DNA of 64,000 nt from Actinostola sp. cb2023 (GCA_033675265.1 JAUJYZ010000416.1:356501-420500); one strand, 5' to 3'. Shown: positions 38,001 to 51,335, counted from the stretch's first letter. A program made the numbers and translations. Notes: generated by a model not told the origin, from the sequence alone.

Positions 38001-41000
38001 AGATATAATCCAACTCCATACAGATATAATCAAACTCCATACAGATATAATCGAACTCCATACAGATATACTGGAACTCCATACAGATATACTGGAACTC
38101 CATACGTATATAATGGAACTCCATACAGATATAATCGAACTCCATACAGATATAATCGAACTCCATACAGATATACTGGAACTCCATACAGATATACTGG
38201 AACTCCATACAGATATAAATGAACTCCATACAGATATAATCCAACACCATACATATATAATCCAACTCCATACATATATAATCCAACTCCATACAGATAT
38301 AATCCAACTCCATACAGAACTAATGGAACTCCATACAGATATAATCCAACTCCATACAGATATAATCAAACTCCATACAGATATAATCAAACTCCATACA
38401 GATATAATCAAACTCCATACAGAACTAATGGAACTCCATACAGATATATTAATCGAACTCCATACAGATATACTGGAAATCCATACAGATATACTGGAAC
38501 TCCATACAGATATAATGGAACTCCATACAGATATAATCAAACTCCATACAGATATAATCGAACTCCATACAGATATACTGGAACTCCATACAGATATACT
38601 GGAACTCCATACAGATATAATGGAACTCCATACAGATATAATCCAACTCCATACCATACACATATAATCCAACTCCATACATATATAATCCAACTCCATA
38701 CAGATATAATCCAACTCCATACAGAACTAATGGAACTCCATACAGATATAATCCAACTCCATACAGATATAATCAAACTCCATACAGATATAATCAAACT
38801 CCATACAGATATAATCAAACTCCATACAGAACTAATGGAACTCCATACAGATATATTAATCGAACTCCATACAGATATACTGGAAATCCATACAGATATA
38901 CTGGAACTCCATACATATATAATCCAACTCCATACATATATAATCCAACTCCATACAGATATAATCCAACTCCATACAGAACTAATGGAACTCCATACAG
39001 ATATAATCCAACTCCATACAGATATAATCAAACTCCATACAGATATAATCAAACTCCATACAGATATAATCAAACTCCATACAGAACTAATGGAACTCCA
39101 TACAGATATATTAATCGAACTCCATACAGATATACTGGAAATCCATACAGATATACTGGAACTCCATACAGATATAATGGAACTCCATACATATATAATC
39201 AAACTCCATACAGCTATAATCCAACTCCATACAGATATAATCCAACTCCATACAGATATATTCCAACTCCATACAGATATAATCCAACTCCATACAGATA
39301 TAGTCGAACTCCATACAGATATAATCGAACTCCATACAGATATACTGGAACTGCATACATATATACGGGAACTCCATACAGATATAATGGAACTCCATAC
39401 AGATATAAGCAAACTCCATACAGATATAATCCAACTCCATACAGATATAATCAAACTCCATACAGATATAATCGAACTCCATACAGATATACTGGAACTC
39501 CATACAGATATAATGGAACTCCATACAGATATAATGGAACTCCATACAGATATAATCCAACTCCATACATATATAATCCAACTCCATACATATATAATCC
39601 AACTCCATACAGATATAATCCAACTCCATACAGAACTAATGGAACTCCATACAGATATAATCCAACTCCATACAGATATAATCAAACTCCATACAGATAT
39701 AATCAAACTCCATACAGATATAATCGAACTCCATACATATATAATCCAACTCCATACATATATAATCCAACTCCATACAGATATAATCCAACTCCATACA
39801 GAACTAATGGAACTCCATACAGATATAATCCATCTCCATACAGATATAATCCAACTCCATACAGATATAATCAAACTCCATACAGATATAATCAAACTCC
39901 ATACAGAACTAATGGAACTCCATACAGATATACTGGAACTCCATACAGATATACGGGAACTCCATACAGATATAATGGAACTCCATACAGATATAAGCAA
40001 ACTCCATACAGATATAATCCAACTCCATACAGATATAATCGAACTCCATACATATATAATCCAACTCCATACATATATAATCCAACTCCATACAGATATA
40101 ATCCAACTCCATACAGAAATAATGGAACTCCATACAGATATAATCCATCTCCATACAGATATAATCCAACTCCATACAGATATAATCAAACTCCATACAG
40201 ATATAATCAAACTCCATACAGAACTAATGGAACTCCATACAGATATATTAATCGAATTCCATACAGATATACTGGAAATCCATACAGATATACTGGAACT
40301 CCATACAGATATAATGGAACTCCATACAGATATAATCAAACTCCATACAGATATAATCCAACTCCATACAGATATAATCCAACTCCATACAGATATAATC
40401 GAACTCCATACAGATATACTGGAACTCCATACAGATATACGGGAACTCCATACAGATATAATGGAACTCCATACAGATATAAGCAAACTCCATACAGATA
40501 TAATCCAACTCCATACAGATATAATCAAACTCCATACAGATATAATCGAACTCCATACAGATATACTGGAACTCCATACAGATATACTGGAACTCCATAC
40601 ATATATAATGGAACTCCATACAGATATAATCGAACTCCATACAGATATAATCGAACTCCATACAGATATACTGGAACTCCATACAGATATAATCAAACTC
40701 CATACAGATATAATCCAACTCCATACAGATATAATCCAACTCCATACAGATATAATCGAACTCCATACAGATATACTGGAACTCCATACAGATATACGAG
40801 AACTCCATACAGATATAATGGAACTCCATACAGATATAAGCAAACTCCATACAGATATAATCCAACTCCATACAGATATAATCAAACTCCATACAGATAT
40901 AATCGAACTCCATACAGATATACTGGAACTCCATACAGATATACTGGAACTCCATACGTATATAATGGAACTCCATACAGATATAATCGAACTCCATACA

Positions 41001-43000
41001 GATATAATCGAACTCCATACAGATATACTGGAACTCCATACAGATATACTGGAACTCCATACAGATATAAATGAACTCCATACAGATATAATCCAACACC
41101 ATACATATATAATCCAACTCCATACATATATAATCCAACTCCATACAGATATAATCCAACTCCATACAGAACTAATGGAACTCCATACAGATATAATCCA
41201 ACTCCATACAGATATAATCAAACTCCATACAGATATAATCAAACTCCATACAGATATAATCAAACTCCATACAGAACTAATGGAACTCCATACAGATATA
41301 TTAATCGAACTCCATACAGATATACTGGAAATCCATACAGATATACTGGAACTCCATACAGATATAATGGAACTCCATACAGATATAATCAAACTCCATA
41401 CAGATATAATCGAACTCCATACAGATATACTGGAACTCCATACAGATATACTGGAACTCCATACAGATATAATGGAACTCCATACAGATATAATCCAACT
41501 CCATACACATATAATCCAACTCCATACATATATAATCCAACTCCATACAGATATAATCCAACTCCATACAGAACTAATGGAACTCCATACAGATATAATC
41601 CAACTCCATACAGATATAATCAAACTCCATACAGATATAATCAAACTCCATACAGATATAATCAAACTCCATACAGAACTAATGGAACTCCATACAGATA
41701 TATTAATCGAACTCCATACAGATATACTGGAAATCCATACAGATATACTGGAACTCCATACAGATATAATGGAACTCCATACAGATATAATCAAACTCCA
41801 TACAGATATAATCCAACTCCATACAGATATAATCCAACTCCATACAGATATAATCGAACTCCATACAGATATACTGGAACTCCATACAGATATACGGGAA
41901 CTCCATACAGATATAATGGAACTCCATACAGATATAAGCAAACTCCATACAGATATAATCCAACTCCATACAGATATAATCAAACTCCATACAGATATAA
42001 TCGAACTCCATACAGATATACTGGAACTCCATACAGATATACTGGAACTCCATACATATAATGGAACTCCATACAGATATAATCGAACTCCATACAGATA
42101 TAATCGAACTCCATACAGATATACTGGAACTCCATACAGATATACTGGAACTCCATACAGATATACTGGAACTCCATACAGATATAATGGAACTCCATAC
42201 AGATATAATCAAACTCCATACAGATATAATCCAACTCCATACAGATATAATCCAACTCCATACAGATATAATCGAACTCCATACAGATATACTGGAACTC
42301 CATACAGATATACGGGAACTCCATACAGATATAATGGAACTCCATACAGATATAAGCAAACTCCATACAGATATAATCCAACTCCATACAGATATAATCA
42401 AACTCCATACAGATATAATCGAACTCCATACAGATATACTGGAACTCCATACAGATATACTGGAACTCCATACATATATAATGGAACTCCATACAGATAT
42501 AATCGAACTCCATACAGATATAATCGAACTCCATACAGATATACTGGAACTCCATACAGATATACTGGAACTCCATACAGATATAATGGAACTCCATACA
42601 GAACTAATGGAACTCCATACAGATATAATTCAACTCCATACAGATATAATCCAACTCCATACAGATATAATGGAACTCCATACAGATATAATCAAACTCC
42701 ATACAGATATAATCCAACTCCATACAGATATAATCGAACTACATACAGATATAATCGAACTCCATACAGATATACTGGAACTCCATACAGATATACGGGA
42801 ACTCCATACAGATATAATGGAACTCCATACAGATATAATCAAACTCCATACAGATATAATCCAACTCAATACAGATATAATCAAACTCCATACAGATATA
42901 ATCGAACTCCATACAGATATACTGGAACTCCATACAGATATACTGGAACTCCATACATATATAATGGAACTCCATACAGATATAATCAAACTCCATCACA
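35096..43000 (+). repeat. 7.9-kb minisatellite of a 21-bp unit with higher-order structure
   Basis: About 375 tandem copies of a 21-bp unit (core AACTCCATACAGATATAAT + two variable bases). Recurrent variants are CATACATATATAAT, CATACAGAACTAAT, CATACAGATATACT and a 24-bp form with ATATTAAT. The variants are not random. The order of variants between about 36,020 and 38,700 repeats at 38,950-41,560 with a 2,852-bp offset (2,936 before an 84-bp, four-unit indel), which shows a large tandem duplication. Because 21 is a multiple of 3 and the unit has few stops, frames of more than 1,000 codons run on both strands (+ heptad ELHTDII, - heptad ISVWSSI). I regard these as by-products. Confidence 0.97.
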
Positions 43001-43430
43001 TCGGACAGAATGCTATTGTTTTCGGCGACATTTACTTACTGACGCTAAAATGCGAGCAGTTGGAATAATTAGTATGGATGATTGACTACGTTGATTTTGA
43101 TTGGTGAAAGACTATCACTTCAGGGACTACGGTATTCCCAGCCTACGTTTTGACAGCTGCCAATCTTACTGCTTTGGGAACGTAAAATTCCCTGTGGTCG
43201 TTAAATCTCTGATAAACAAATTATAACCTAGTGCCCCGGCTACAAAAACTTATTGCATAATTATTGACTTGTTTATGTATAAAAATTTCTAAAGCCGATA
43301 ATAACGACACAACAGTTTTTATAAGAATTATGTTTCTTTACGTTTTTCGATTCGATGTTTATTAGAAAATAACATAAGATTCACTTGACAAAGATTTTGA
43401 ACTTGGCGCTTTTAAAATATAACTGAACTG
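43001..43430. other. No recognisable gene; right flank of the array
   Basis: Unique-looking AT-rich sequence between the array and the next MITE. No counterpart of the left array boundary was clearly found, although GACGCTAAAATGCGAGC at about 43,040-43,056 is faintly similar. Confidence 0.3.
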
Positions 43431-43439
43431 TATGATCCA

Positions 43440-43892
43440 TAGCCTGCGAATACAGCCGCTTTTTTACGCTCGCCACAGGGGTCTCCCGAAAGAAGCGTCT
43501 GCGGAGTGAGGCCCACATTCCTGTACTGTGACCTCTGATGTCATGACAGCTCGTGTTGTAAATCTGATACACAGCCGCTCATGTTGTGAACACTACTTCC
43601 AAACGGCCTGAGTTTGTTGATTCGGCAATCAAAATTATTGTAGAACATGATTTTATTCATCTGTGAATATGATAAGTCCGATACAATCGCCCGTGGCTCG
43701 ACATTGTAATAATTTGTTCTGTTCGGTGAGCTTGATGTATGCAAATAATGCGATTACCAGCAAGCTAACCAATCAGCTTCTTTGACCAGAATCGGGTCCA
43801 AAATGAGGTCACAATGTGGGCCTCACTCCGCAGACCCTTCTTTCGGGAGACCCCTGTGGCGAGCGTAAAAAAGCGGCTGTATTCGCAGGCTA
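43440..43892. mobile_element. 453-bp MITE with 9-bp target duplication
   Basis: TIRs of about 95 bp start TAGCCTGCGAATACAGCCGC and are almost identical. The 9-bp sequence TATGATCCA flanks both sides (43,431-43,439, 43,893-43,901). A 9-bp duplication with long TIRs is the signature of Mutator-like elements. It is non-coding. Confidence 0.9.
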
Positions 43893-43937
43893 TATGATCC
43901 AATGTCTTCAAGGGAATATGTCATTGAGTGACGCGAG

Positions 43938-44257
43938 ACTGAGATCAAGTCATTCTACGAATAACACACATAACCTAAGAAAACTTATACCATTTGGAAG
44001 CTTGCAACTTACACTTTAACTTTCTAAGTCAGTTTCTGATGCGTTTTTGATGTGTACGACGAAAACCGAAGGATAAAGTTTCAACTCGGCTTGTGTTTAT
44101 AAGTGACGCTTTACTAAGGTAGCCGGCAAAACTGAGATCAAGTCATTCTACGAATAACACACATAACCTAAGAAAACTTATACCATTTGGAAGCTTGCAA
44201 CTTACACTTTAACTTTCTAAGTCAGTTTCTGATGCGTTTTTAATGTGTACGACGAAA
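43938..44257. repeat. Direct duplication of about 128 bp
   Basis: The sequence from ACTGAGATCAAGTCATTC to GTGTACGACGAAAA occurs at 43,938-44,067 and 44,129-44,257 with one or two differences, separated by about 60 bp. It is adjacent to the Mutator-like MITE. Confidence 0.9.
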
Positions 44258-45007
44258 AGGTTTAGAAGCGATTGTAGATACTGAATGCATTCTATGTTTT
44301 CATTAGAATACTTGGACACGTCGCTAAAGCAATAGCGCCAAGATGTGATTGGCTGTTGCTATAAACATTTGCTGCTGTGTTGTTTTTTTTCTTTTTTGCG
44401 GCTCAGAGATCATGAATATAAAGGACATAGTAAAAAGCTCACAACAAATATCATCCTTAGGTTTATGGTTATGTCAAAACGTTTATTTATCTATTGAATG
44501 AAACATATTTTCCCTTAAAATGACCAGAAGTAATATAAAAATACGATGGTTTCTTATTTAGAACCACATTTTAACCAACTGTCCGTGATATATGATATCA
44601 GGACAGTAGAGTGTCCTGCATGATACCGTAGAATATCAGGACAGTAGAGTGTCTTGATACGCGGGAGAATTCTCGATTGTGATTGGTTGAAACAAATATT
44701 GGGGATGATATAATGATTTGATATCGGTTTAATGCTCTATTAGCCGTAAATCACCCTTATATTTTATTTGATCCGATTTATAGCCTTTTTTCTTACTCCT
44801 ATATATTTCAGGCAGCGAAAGTTTAAACCAATTTATCTTCACAAATGCGTAATGTATTACCTCGAAGCATATATGACAGCAAAGAAAGGATATGAACAAC
44901 TGAGTGTTGGGATTAGGAGGCTAGGAGATGGTTGTCTCGAAATACCAATATCAAACAAGCATCTCTATAAAGCACAAACAAGTAGGAACGAACAAAAGTA
45001 TTGCATT
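44258..45007. other. No recognisable gene
   Basis: AT-rich. It has a short direct repeat, ATATCAGGACAGTAGAGTGTC (at about 44,595 and 44,633), probably a MITE remnant. The frame starting at 44,768 runs into the ATT repeat and has no domain. Confidence 0.35.
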
Positions 45008-45210
45008 ATTGTTATTATTATTATTATTATTAATATTATTAATATTATTAATATTATTAATATAATATTATTAATATTAATAATATTAATTAATATTATT
45101 AATATTATTAATATTATTAATATTATTAATATTATTAATATTATTAATATTATTAATATTATTAGTATTATTAATATTATTAATATTATAAATATTATCA
45201 ATATTATTAA
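45008..45210. repeat. (ATT)n microsatellite, 200 bp
   Basis: A slightly interrupted ATT/AAT trinucleotide repeat directly abuts the 3' end of the Penelope-like fragment that follows. Confidence 0.95.
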
Positions 45211-45690
45211 TGGTCTTGAGAGCAGAAGCTTCGTCAATAATTTGATAAAGATTACGACAATTTTTTATTTAAACATGTTTCGGCAGTGCTGCTGCCATCA
45301 TCAGTAATTTAATGAGTGATCTATACAATGTATGAGCTTATATATAATATATCAGTATGAAGAACAAAATAAACATTGATCAAGTATGTGATTACAGTGA
45401 AAGTTTTAAATTTACATGAGAGACTTGTTGATTTAAAGAGGGCTTTTCCCAAAGGATGTGAATGGCTTCCTTAATTTTCAATTGGAAGCCAGTTCTGGCC
45501 TGATCAAGTATCTTAAATGATTCACTGGAGCATAGGGCTCGACATTCCGACGAGCTCTCTAGATGTTTGTAAATGTGAGAGGCCTTATCCGTAGTAAGGT
45601 GTTCATGCATGCGCGTAGTAAGGTGTCGAGAGGTTTCACCGACATAGCAGGCACCACGAAAATGTGTAAACTACGCTCGAGCGGAACCTA
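45211..45690 (-). mobile_element. Penelope-like 3' fragment: GIY-YIG end plus tail
   Basis: On the minus strand ACYVGETSRHLTTRMHEH (about 45,660-45,600) is the GIY-YIG endonuclease core. The frame continues to its stop at 45,392 with a plausible C-terminus (ECRALCSSESFKILDQ, LKIKEAIHILWEKP). The 3' tail then has CTGATGATGGCAGCAGCACTGCCGAAACATG, typical of Penelope-like tails, and ends at the (ATT)n tract. The RT part is missing. The EN part looks open, but this is a 5'-truncated copy. Confidence 0.75.
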
Positions 45691-47370
45691 CTAGGGATAG
45701 GATATTTCGCACTGAACAAATAACCTATTTTAAACGCGGAAAACACTACCTTGATATCAATATTATCGCAGTACCGCTTAAGCTAGAAGAATGCGAATGC
45801 GTTTCTGTGTGATTTGAGAAAAGTTACCTATACATAACGAGCTGCAGCCGCTTAACAACCAATATTACCCCCCGCGTAAGGGGGATTGAAAAAAACCCTT
45901 CTTGTTCGTGTCTGTCAACATGTTAACTTTCATGTATACACTGTTCAGCAGTGTGGTCAGTACTAAAGTGTGACTGTTTACACCTGTTTACACGTCCACC
46001 AAAAGTCAACTTTGTCGCCCAGACAAATGTACCTTTCGGCGCATGTTACTGAGAACGAGTGTAAATCGAATAGTTCCACTTGATAATAAAAAAGTCAAGA
46101 AAATATTGAATAAAGACTTATTAAGTACCATTGCCAATGACAAGCTAAAAACAAAGCCGACGGCTTTCATCCGAGCACGTGCAAGTATTGTACTTATACG
46201 ATATATCGATAGATAAATATATTATAGTCTTGTTTTATAAAATAATGCATGCATTCGTATATGTAAAAAACAATAGTATTATTTAAAGTTATTTTTTGAA
46301 CATAAAGATCAGTATGATATAATTCGTTGATGTTGCGTGATGGTTTATACGGCGAGTGTAAACAACAAACCTCAGTTATATTTGTTCTTGCCAGACATAA
46401 TGAGTTGAAATGTTAAAACAGCCTAGTCCCAGGCGTTATCTCAAAAGACTGAGAAACACCCTGACAGTTACAACACTATACAACATACATTCAAATATAT
46501 CAAACGGAATATGAGTGAATGAATGGATCGGATAATAATATTCAATCTGGAATTTTGTATGTGACATGTATTTCTGTTCGTTTCGTTTTTAAAGTGGGCC
46601 GGGAGCGCGTTGCGTGACGGAACTAAAGACGGATGCGAGGGGCCTAGTTTTTCAGATGATGTTGTCCTTAACTGGGTTCCACTTTTTAAATCTACTAATT
46701 TCCTTGCTGCATTTACTATGTATTCGTTTGGTCATAGTCTGGGGATGCCTCGTTAAAAAAAACAGATATCACTATACTTGTACTCCCCTTGTACCTATAT
46801 CTTCCAGCAAGATAAATGTAGGTTACTTTCTGGATCCATCAGATCCCACACAAACTTCCCGTCGACTGACTGTATTTTACAGTAGTGCTACATAAAGTAA
46901 TTGTGTTATGTTAGAGTGTCTACGATCATGACTGATGACTATGATTTTGTAAAAACGGCATGTACAATATTTAGTACAAACACATATAATTATACAAAGA
47001 GAACAATATACTGTATAGATATGAAGATGTATTTATAAATATCATGCGTAATATTATTCATACCATAATGATCCGAATAAGCGCCTTATTTGACTTTTTT
47101 CGAGGGGACGTCAAGGGGACGCTTATTAGGGAGGGGTGCTTATATTTAATTATATCGGAAAATACCAAAATTATATTGGAAAATACCAAAAACAGAGCGT
47201 ACAGTACCACAGAACCTAAACTCGAGCCGCGAGATTGACGTTGGCGCAGTTGGCGGGATATCCCCAAGATTGAGAAGATAGATCCAACCAGACCTATAAT
47301 GGTGTCTATAATATCTTCAAGTTTGAGACCAGTGGCTTGTTTAGTATTGAGGCGATGATTCCAAACGGAG
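45691..47370. other. No recognisable gene
   Basis: AT-rich sequence. Around 47,085-47,150 a CGCTTATTAGGGAGGGGTGCTTAT-like stretch recalls a common dispersed repeat. No convincing exon or conserved motif was found in the short frames. Confidence 0.35.
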
Positions 47371-48330
47371 CATGGCCAGAAATTCCGGACATCCTGATCG
47401 GCAGCCAGTCAGCGGTTTCACCCAAGTGAGCATCAAATTCACGAATAATTTTTACAAAGAAATGTATATGTTTGTTCAAACCATAGCAAATATAATCGTA
47501 CCGGTTCAATATTTCTAATTTTCCCAGGTGGATGTAGTTTCTTCGATATCTTTCTAACGTTTATAAAGACAAATAACATTCAAAATCAAGTTTCTTACCT
47601 TTCCTTTATTCAGTTTCCTATACTACTACAATTCTCACGCAAAGCGACATACATGATCACCAAATCATTGACAAATTGGTCATCAACCGGTTCAACCGAT
47701 GTGAGTCTTGGCCGGATTGCAAGATAATCCATTGCTTTATTAAATTGTCCCAGGTGGATTCGTATAATAGACATATTAGTTCTTCTAGATCCATTAAATT
47801 AAACTGGTTTACTGCTCTATAAATCTTTCCTTTTTGACTTCAAACTTTACACTTTTTGGGAGTTGTAATAGAGTCATCTTGTGAAGTAATGAACCTTGAA
47901 ACTTGGACATTTTAACCGAACTGCTGCATGTTTGACATCAAGCTAAAGCTCAGACATCCATCTTTCAGTGCCGTAAAGATCCATGGGATAGCTGTTAAAG
48001 CACAGGCATACCGTCGAAATTAGTTTGATTTCTCCGAGTCCGGGCCTGAGGGCGCTTGGGCTCCCTGTGCTCTTCATTGATTTCGTCGACATGAGCCAGT
48101 ATTTCGCTTCTAAAATATTTATTCGATAATATTGAGCTCTAAATATACATAACACATACAGTTTGCTAGTTGTTTTCAATTCGAATGGTGTTTAATTCAC
48201 TAAAGCAGCCTTCTTGAACGTGTTTAGGAGCGAATTTGACTGACACTCGAAGTCATACTTCGAAATGAAAACCGTTGCGTGACTTCCGGCTCAGGATGAC
48301 CGGAATTTCTGGCGATGAGCGACTAAGACC
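47370..48330. mobile_element. TIR element, family copy 2 of 26,258-27,377
   Basis: The ends near 47,370-47,395 (GGCCAGAAATTCCGGACATC) and 48,285-48,325 (GATGACCGGAATTTCTGGCGATGA) are inverted copies. The interior at 47,940-48,140 (CTGAGGGCGCTTGGGCTCCCTGTGC and around) is the reverse complement of 26,590-26,800. It is non-autonomous and about 0.95 kb. Confidence 0.7.
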
Positions 48331-48899
48331 ATAGTTTCTCAATCAACAATCCCGCCATTTCTGGAAGAAAGCACCATTGTTGTCGGTACAACTCGACGCT
48401 GACAATTGTGATGGAAATTTCGACACCAGTGTATTCTTCCAAAATACCGATACTCGATCATCTAGTTTTGTTCCACAGATCCTGAATTTATCATATACCA
48501 CTTTCTGCTAGACTTGATCAACAATTTCCTGTATTTCCAACATATTTACGGCTGTAAGTACAGACGGCACACGACCGGCGACAGCAACGCAACGAAGAGA
48601 AATGGACTTTGGATTTACCGTATTTGGACTTACAATAGCCTTCGTTGTTAGCGGTCTGCGGAAAAACGTCAAATAGCTCCTCCTCGAAATGTTCCAGATC
48701 GATCATTTTACGCAATTCAGCCTGTATGTAAATTTAAATAAACTATCTATCTGTTGACATGTACAGCAGCACTTACAAGTGTTGATATGTAGGAAACCGC
48801 AAGTAAAAGGATTAAAACACCACATCATAGCTGTTCGGAAAATATCGTTCGCTGCGGCTCGTTATGAAGGGAGTTTAAAATAAAAAGTATTTGTACAGT

Positions 48900-49625
48900 A
48901 CAGTTATTCTCGTTATTAGGAGGACTGCTGGTGGATAAAGATTTAGTAATGCTGTTGTTAACGACTTTATCGATAAGATGGCCAGGGAAGGAATTTTTCT
49001 TGAGAATATGTATTAATTTACTAATGTCCTCATGAAAACCATTCCACGTGTTGGTAATTTTGCTGATACGGTCAACTAACGTCCTAACAAGACCTAACTT
49101 CAGTACGAATAGGAAGTAAAGCTAAACAAATTTGTGAGAAGGCCAGTAAATGTAGACTTACGAAAAACCTTAGTGACTACAGAGTAATCCTTGTTGTCTA
49201 TTAGGACATCCAAAAAAGCTAATTTGTGCTCGGATTCTTTCTCCATAGTGAACCGTATGTTCTTATGCTGAGTTAAGATAGTGAAAAAAACAGCTCAGCC
49301 TCACTTACCGAATGAAACAAACAAAATGTGTCATCAACATACCGCCGATAAAACAATACCTCCGAAGAAACAAAGCTTTCCAACCATGATACCTTTTCAT
49401 GGTGTCCCATGGAAAGATTGGCAAGCACGGGGTCGAGGGGGGACCCCATTGCCAATCCATCAATCTGATCATAAAATGAGCCGTTGAATGAAAAATGCGT
49501 CTGAGCTGTTGCTATGGAGAAAAGATCCCGTAGCTCCTTAGATGTTAAACTAATGCTCGTATTTTCAGTGATGTATTTGACAGCTAAATTGATACTTTCT
49601 TCTAGAGGAATGTTAGTAAAACTGA
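48900..49625 (-). pseudogene. Penelope-like reverse transcriptase, central and thumb part
   Basis: On the minus strand FTNIPLEESINLAVKYI opens the RT palm. DQIDGLAMGSPLDPVLANL and FYRRYVDDTFCLF follow; YVDD is the catalytic double-Asp motif. After a one-base slip in a run of A/T (about 49,280-49,287) the frame resumes with EKESEHKLAFLDVLI, KSTFTGLL and RTLVDRISKI, down to KKNSFPGHLIDKVV. The order and motifs match Penelope-like RTs. The slip and the missing endonuclease make it non-functional. Its N-terminal part lies in the opposite orientation next to it. Confidence 0.85.
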
Positions 49626-49835
49626 TCATTAATGATCGTTCCAAGTTTAAACCAATCAATAAGGACCCTACCCTACAGAGAGAAGGCAAATTACAACGAC
49701 TTCTTAGAAAGTTGAAAAAGAATGGTCATTTCGATGACGAGGAATACAAGAGCATATACCCCAAGGGCCTCAACCGGCTAGAATCTATGGTCTACCAAAA
49801 ATGCACAAGACACCAGTCTCAATTACATGTTGGCA
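49626..49835 (+). pseudogene. Penelope-like RT N-terminal part, inverted relative to the rest
   Basis: The plus strand reads NDRSKFKPINKDPTLQREGKL, then LKKNGHFDDEEYKSIYPKG. After a one-base slip it reads PARIYGLPKMHKTPVS, the finger motif of Penelope-like RTs. It meets the minus-strand part at the palindrome GATCATTAATGATC (49,624-49,637). The 36-bp minisatellite begins immediately after it. Confidence 0.85.
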
Positions 49836-50690
49836 TTCATGTAAATGCAATGATGTTCTTACATGTTGGCATTCATGTAAATGCAATGATATTTTTATAT
49901 GTTGGGGTTCATGTAAATGCAATTATATTTTTTAATGTTGGCATTCATGTAAATGCAATTATATTTTTACATGTTGGCATTCATGTAAATACAATGATGT
50001 TCTTACATGTTGGCATTCATGTAAATGCAATGATATTTTTATATGTTGGGGTTCATGTAAATGCAATTATATTTTTTAATGTTGGCATTCATGTAAATGC
50101 CATTATATTTTTACATGTTGGCATTCATGTAAATGCAAATATATTTTTACATGTTGGGATTCATGTAAATGAAATTATATTTTTACATGTTGGCATTTAT
50201 GTAAATGCAATGATATATTTTACACGTTGGCATTCATATAAATGCAATGATATGTTTTACATGTCGAGCATTTTTGTAAATGCCATGATATTTTTACATG
50301 TTGGGGTTCATGTAAATGCAATTATATTTTTAAATGTCGGCATTCATTTAAATGCCATGATATGTTTACATGTTGGCATTCATGTAAATGCAATGATGTT
50401 TTTACATGTTGGCATTCATATAACTGCAATGATATGTTTTCATGTTGGCATTCGTGTACATGCAATGCCTAATTTTACATGTTGGCATTCATGTAAATGC
50501 ATTGATATTTTACATGTTGGCATTCATGTAAATGTAATTATATTTTTACATATTGGCATTCATGTAAATTCATTGATATTTTTACATGTTTGCATTCTAA
50601 TTAATGCAATGATATGTTTTACATGTTGGCAACCATGTAACTGCAATGATATGTTTTCATGTTGGCGTTAATGTAAATGTAATGATATGC
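49829..50690 (+). repeat. 36-bp minisatellite
   Basis: About 24 tandem copies of a 36-bp unit (TTACATGTTGGCATTCATGTAAATGCAATGATATTT), with increasing divergence to the right. The unit is a multiple of three, so a 385-codon frame with the 12-residue period LHVGIHVNAMIF runs through from the RT fragment. It is not a gene. The unit contains inverted ACATG/CATGT words. Confidence 0.95.
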
Positions 50691-51335
50691 AGTGTATTTT
50701 CATTTGATTAGGAAATCGAACGTTTTCAATGTCATTTGATGACACTAGCAATGTTACTGCTGTTGCTGGTTCGAATGTTAACATAACTGGTAAGGAGAAA
50801 ACAAATACTGTCTAGCTAGGGAACTTATTTGAGGTACATTTGCATCACCTTTATAGACCGCGTTGTCCAGTTATCAAACTATATAAAAGGTGCCATCCGT
50901 AATGTCGACATGTGAAATACTCCCTCTCTGCATTTTTAATGTTGCTCGGCATCCTTTCGCTTTTCCCAAAATCAATAAACGACAGTCTTCATTCATGAGC
51001 ATACCCTAAAATTGACAAGGGGTGAGGGGATCAAAGCGACTCATATATTCTATATAGAGGTACCTGTTGAAAGGCTTATCATTGAGTATATACAAATTGT
51101 AATCATGTGTACTGTCCACAGGTTTCTTTCGATATTGCTGTAAGGGAATCCATTTTATAAAATAATTTAGATAGTACGCGCGCTCCGATTGGCTGATTAG
51201 CTGTGTTTCATTTGCCAGTGAAAACATGGAAATGACGTCAGACCGCTAGCTCCTAGCTCGGTGGAAAAAGTGGACTTTTTCTAGCTGATTGTTTTGATTT
51301 TTTTTTAAATATTTAATGAGATACATGTCACTAAA
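50691..51335. other. Intergenic; 5' flank of the Crypton
   Basis: I see no gene here. It may include the 5' end and promoter of the Crypton element, which lacks TIRs and so cannot be bounded by eye. Confidence 0.3.

Noticed and set aside
35096..43000. CRISPR-like array
   Set aside because: The units are contiguous with no spacers, the genome is animal, and no cas gene exists.
35055..43085. Open frames of 1,000-1,450 codons on both strands with heptad-like repeats
   Set aside because: They follow from a 21-bp unit (multiple of three) with few stops. They run on both strands at once, lack splice or start context, and their composition is that of the DNA repeat.
44768..45307. 179-codon ORF and its minus-strand poly-Ile shadow
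   Set aside because: More than half is the ATT repeat and there is no domain. It overlaps a Penelope tail on the other strand.
49514..50671. 385-codon ORF
   Set aside because: A chimera of an inverted Penelope RT fragment read partly out of frame and the 36-bp minisatellite.
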